Origin: Rickettsiales bacterium
Lineage (GTDB): Bacteria > Pseudomonadota > Alphaproteobacteria > Rickettsiales > UBA1997
Reading direction: 5' to 3'
DNA: 9,224 bases
Assembly: GCA_947455845.1 (NCBI GenBank)
Contig: CANGQE010000035.1
Location: forward strand, 1-9,224
The notes below the pieces were generated by a model. That model saw nothing but the letters and a program-made list of their open reading frames with translations, had not been told where the DNA came from and searched no databases. The translations under genes were made by a program, and so were the position numbers. Below are positions 7,801 to 9,224 of this stretch, one piece after another; position 1 is the stretch's first letter; each line of letters starts with the position of its first letter.

Positions 7801-9020
7801 TAACTTTGTTGGACAAAGATCAAAAAGAAATTCACAGCTATAAACTTCCTTATGGTGCGATGATTACCCATAAAGATGGTTCTGATATTAAGAAAGGCGA
7901 TCACTTAGCTGAATGGGATCCTTACAACATTCCAGTAGTCGCTGAAACTAGCGGTACGATCAAATATAATGATCTAACTGAAAATGTTTCACTTCGTGAA
8001 AAAATCGAAGAATCTACAGGTGTTTCCACCAAGATCGTAATGGATTGGAAGCAGTACAGCAAACAAGAACTTAAGCCAAGACTTTCAATCGTTGTTGGTA
8101 AAGAAGCGGTTCTTAAAGAATATCCGCTTTCAACCCACACCGTAATCGGCGTTTCTAACGGCGACGAAGTTAAAGCGGGTGATGTAATTGCCAGAATTCC
8201 AAAAGAATCTTCTAAAACTCGTGATATTACCGGTGGTCTTCCACGCGTGGCTGAGTTGTTTGAAGCTCGTAAACCGAAAAATGCCTCAGTAATGAGTGAA
8301 ATTGACGGACGTATCGAATTTGGTAAGGATTACAAAACTAAACGTCGCATCATCGTAAGATCTGAAGATGCTTCAATCGAACCTGTTGAATACAGCATTG
8401 CTAAAACTAAGCACTTATTCGTTGGCGAAGGTGACTTCGTTAAAAGAGGTGACGTATTAGTTGATGGTAACTTGGTTCCACACGACATTCTACGCATCCT
8501 AGGCATGCAAGCCTTCACTAACTACATGGTTAATGAAGTGCAAAAAGTTTACCGCATGCAAGGTGTAAAAATTGACGACAAACATATCGAAGTAATTTTG
8601 AATATGATGTTGAAACGTGTTGAAGTTATTAATTCAGGCGACACTACTCTTCTAACCGGCGAATATGTTGATCGTGATGTGTTTGAAGAAGTGAATGCTA
8701 AAATAATTGCTCAAAAAATGAAACCTGCAGTATCGGCTCCGGTATTGCTTGGTATCACTAAAGCGTCTCTACAAACTAAATCATTTATTTCTGCCGCTTC
8801 ATTCCAAGAAACTACTCGTGTTCTTACTGATTCTGCGGTTCAAGGTAAATTTGATAATTTGAAAGGATTGAAAGAAAACATTATTGTTGGTCGTTTGATT
8901 CCAGCCGGTACCGGTTTGATGGCTAGCAAATATCGTAAAATTGCTAATCAAGAAAAACGTGCTGAAGCTATTGCTAATGAAATGGCAGAAGCGGAAGTTG
9001 AATCTGAAGAGTCTAACTAG
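4860..9020 (+). CDS. rpoC: DNA-directed RNA polymerase beta' subunit
   Basis: This gene encodes the 1386-residue beta' subunit, which carries the RNA polymerase active-site magnesium loop. The N-terminal zinc ribbon has C78, C80, C93 and C96. The switch-2/DNA-binding segment [20 protein letters not shown] is at 342-361. The catalytic NADFDGDQ is at 467-474, with D469, D471 and D473. The bridge helix lies around 772-802 ([20 protein letters not shown] from 772). The second zinc site is C813, C887, C894 and C897. The trigger loop includes TMRTFHIGG with M931, R932 and H935. Sequence from about 942 to 1111 corresponds to the proteobacterial SI3 insertion before ARIPKES. The tail is acidic and short. 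The ATG at 4860 is the only usable start: the frame is closed by TGA at 4812 and contains no other ATG, GTG or TTG before it. No Shine-Dalgarno is visible, only an A-rich leader. The N terminus is about 8 residues longer than in E. coli. The product is intact and functional by all motifs checked. Confidence 0.99.
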   Translation: [1386 protein letters not shown]

Positions 9021-9040
9021 TTAGTTAAATATTAATTGGT

Positions 9041-9085
9041 AAAAAAATCTCGGGCGAGCCAAATGGCTTTCTCGAGATTTTTTTT
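9041..9085 (+). terminator. Intrinsic terminator after rpoC, potentially bidirectional
   Basis: AAAAAAATCTCG (9041-9052) pairs perfectly with CGAGATTTTTTT (9073-9084). Inside, AGCC (9057-9060) pairs with GGCT (9065-9068) around an AAAT loop, with G-C and G-U pairs and one mismatch joining the two stems. Eight T residues (9078-9085) follow the GC part, as expected for Rho-independent termination. The mirrored A7 tract means a transcript from the other strand would also end in a U run. It lies 20 bases after the rpoC stop and marks the end of the operon. Confidence 0.9.
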
Positions 9086-9154
9086 GCTCGTGTTTTTACA
9101 CTTCCGTCATCCTTGTAAAAGCTCGCAAATCTAGCGACCCGCTGGTCGAGCGGA
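9086..9154. other. Non-coding spacer with small dyads
   Basis: I see no gene here. TTTTAC (9094-9099) can pair with GTAAAA (9115-9120). CGACC (9135-9139) pairs with GGTCG (9144-9148) around a CGCT loop. The segment is more GC-rich from about 9131 onward and runs into the inverted repeat at 9155, so the dyads may belong to one composite repeat element. Confidence 0.45.
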
Positions 9155-9224
9155 GTCGAGACCTACCAGAAGTTTACGCTCAATGTTTTTTGTAGGGCAT
9201 CCAAAACCTTAGGTAGGTCTCGAC
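9155..9224. repeat. Palindromic intergenic element with 13-bp inverted arms, cut by window edge
   Basis: GTCGAGACCTACC (9155-9167) and GGTAGGTCTCGAC (9212-9224) are exact reverse complements separated by 44 bases. The right arm ends on the last base of the window, so the true arms may be longer. A second GTCGAG occurs at 9145-9150, just outside the left arm, giving GTCGAG CGGA GTCGAG. A competing stem is possible between CCTAC (9162-9166) and GTAGG (9192-9196). No reading frame crosses it. It resembles REP-like or MITE-like palindromic intergenic repeats; the family cannot be named from one copy. Confidence 0.7.

Overview
The window is the end of the ribosomal-protein/RNA-polymerase (rplJL-rpoBC) operon of an AT-rich proteobacterium, all on the + strand: the 3' end of rplJ (L10), complete rplL (L7/L12), complete rpoB (beta subunit), complete rpoC (beta' subunit), a strong intrinsic terminator, and the start of a palindromic intergenic repeat cut by the right edge. 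From memory, the RpoB and RpoC sequences and lengths (1362 and 1386 residues) resemble alphaproteobacteria of the Rickettsiales/Holosporales type most closely. AT-rich codon choice fits that, but the genus cannot be named without a search.

Layout: 1-158 rplJ tail; 159-200 short gap with the rplL ribosome-binding site; 201-563 rplL; 564-687 gap with an attenuator-like hairpin (582-611) and T-rich tail, then the rpoB ribosome-binding site; 688-4776 rpoB, starting with GTG; 4777-4859 gap with two hairpins and an A-rich leader lacking a recognisable Shine-Dalgarno; 4860-9020 rpoC; 9041-9085 terminator with mirrored A and T tracts; 9086-9224 non-coding, with a 13-bp perfect inverted repeat (9155-9167 / 9212-9224) and smaller dyads.

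The genes work together as usual. L10 anchors L7/L12 dimers in the ribosomal stalk that recruits translational GTPases. Beta and beta' form the RNA polymerase catalytic core. The hairpin after rplL offers a way to make much more L7/L12 than polymerase from one transcript. The hairpins between rpoB and rpoC could act in mRNA processing or stability.

The coding part is conserved housekeeping sequence with intact catalytic and zinc-binding residues, and I see no undescribed multi-gene system. What merits a second look is intergenic: the two-register attenuator, the paired rpoB-rpoC hairpins with the SD-less rpoC start, and the repeat at the right edge.
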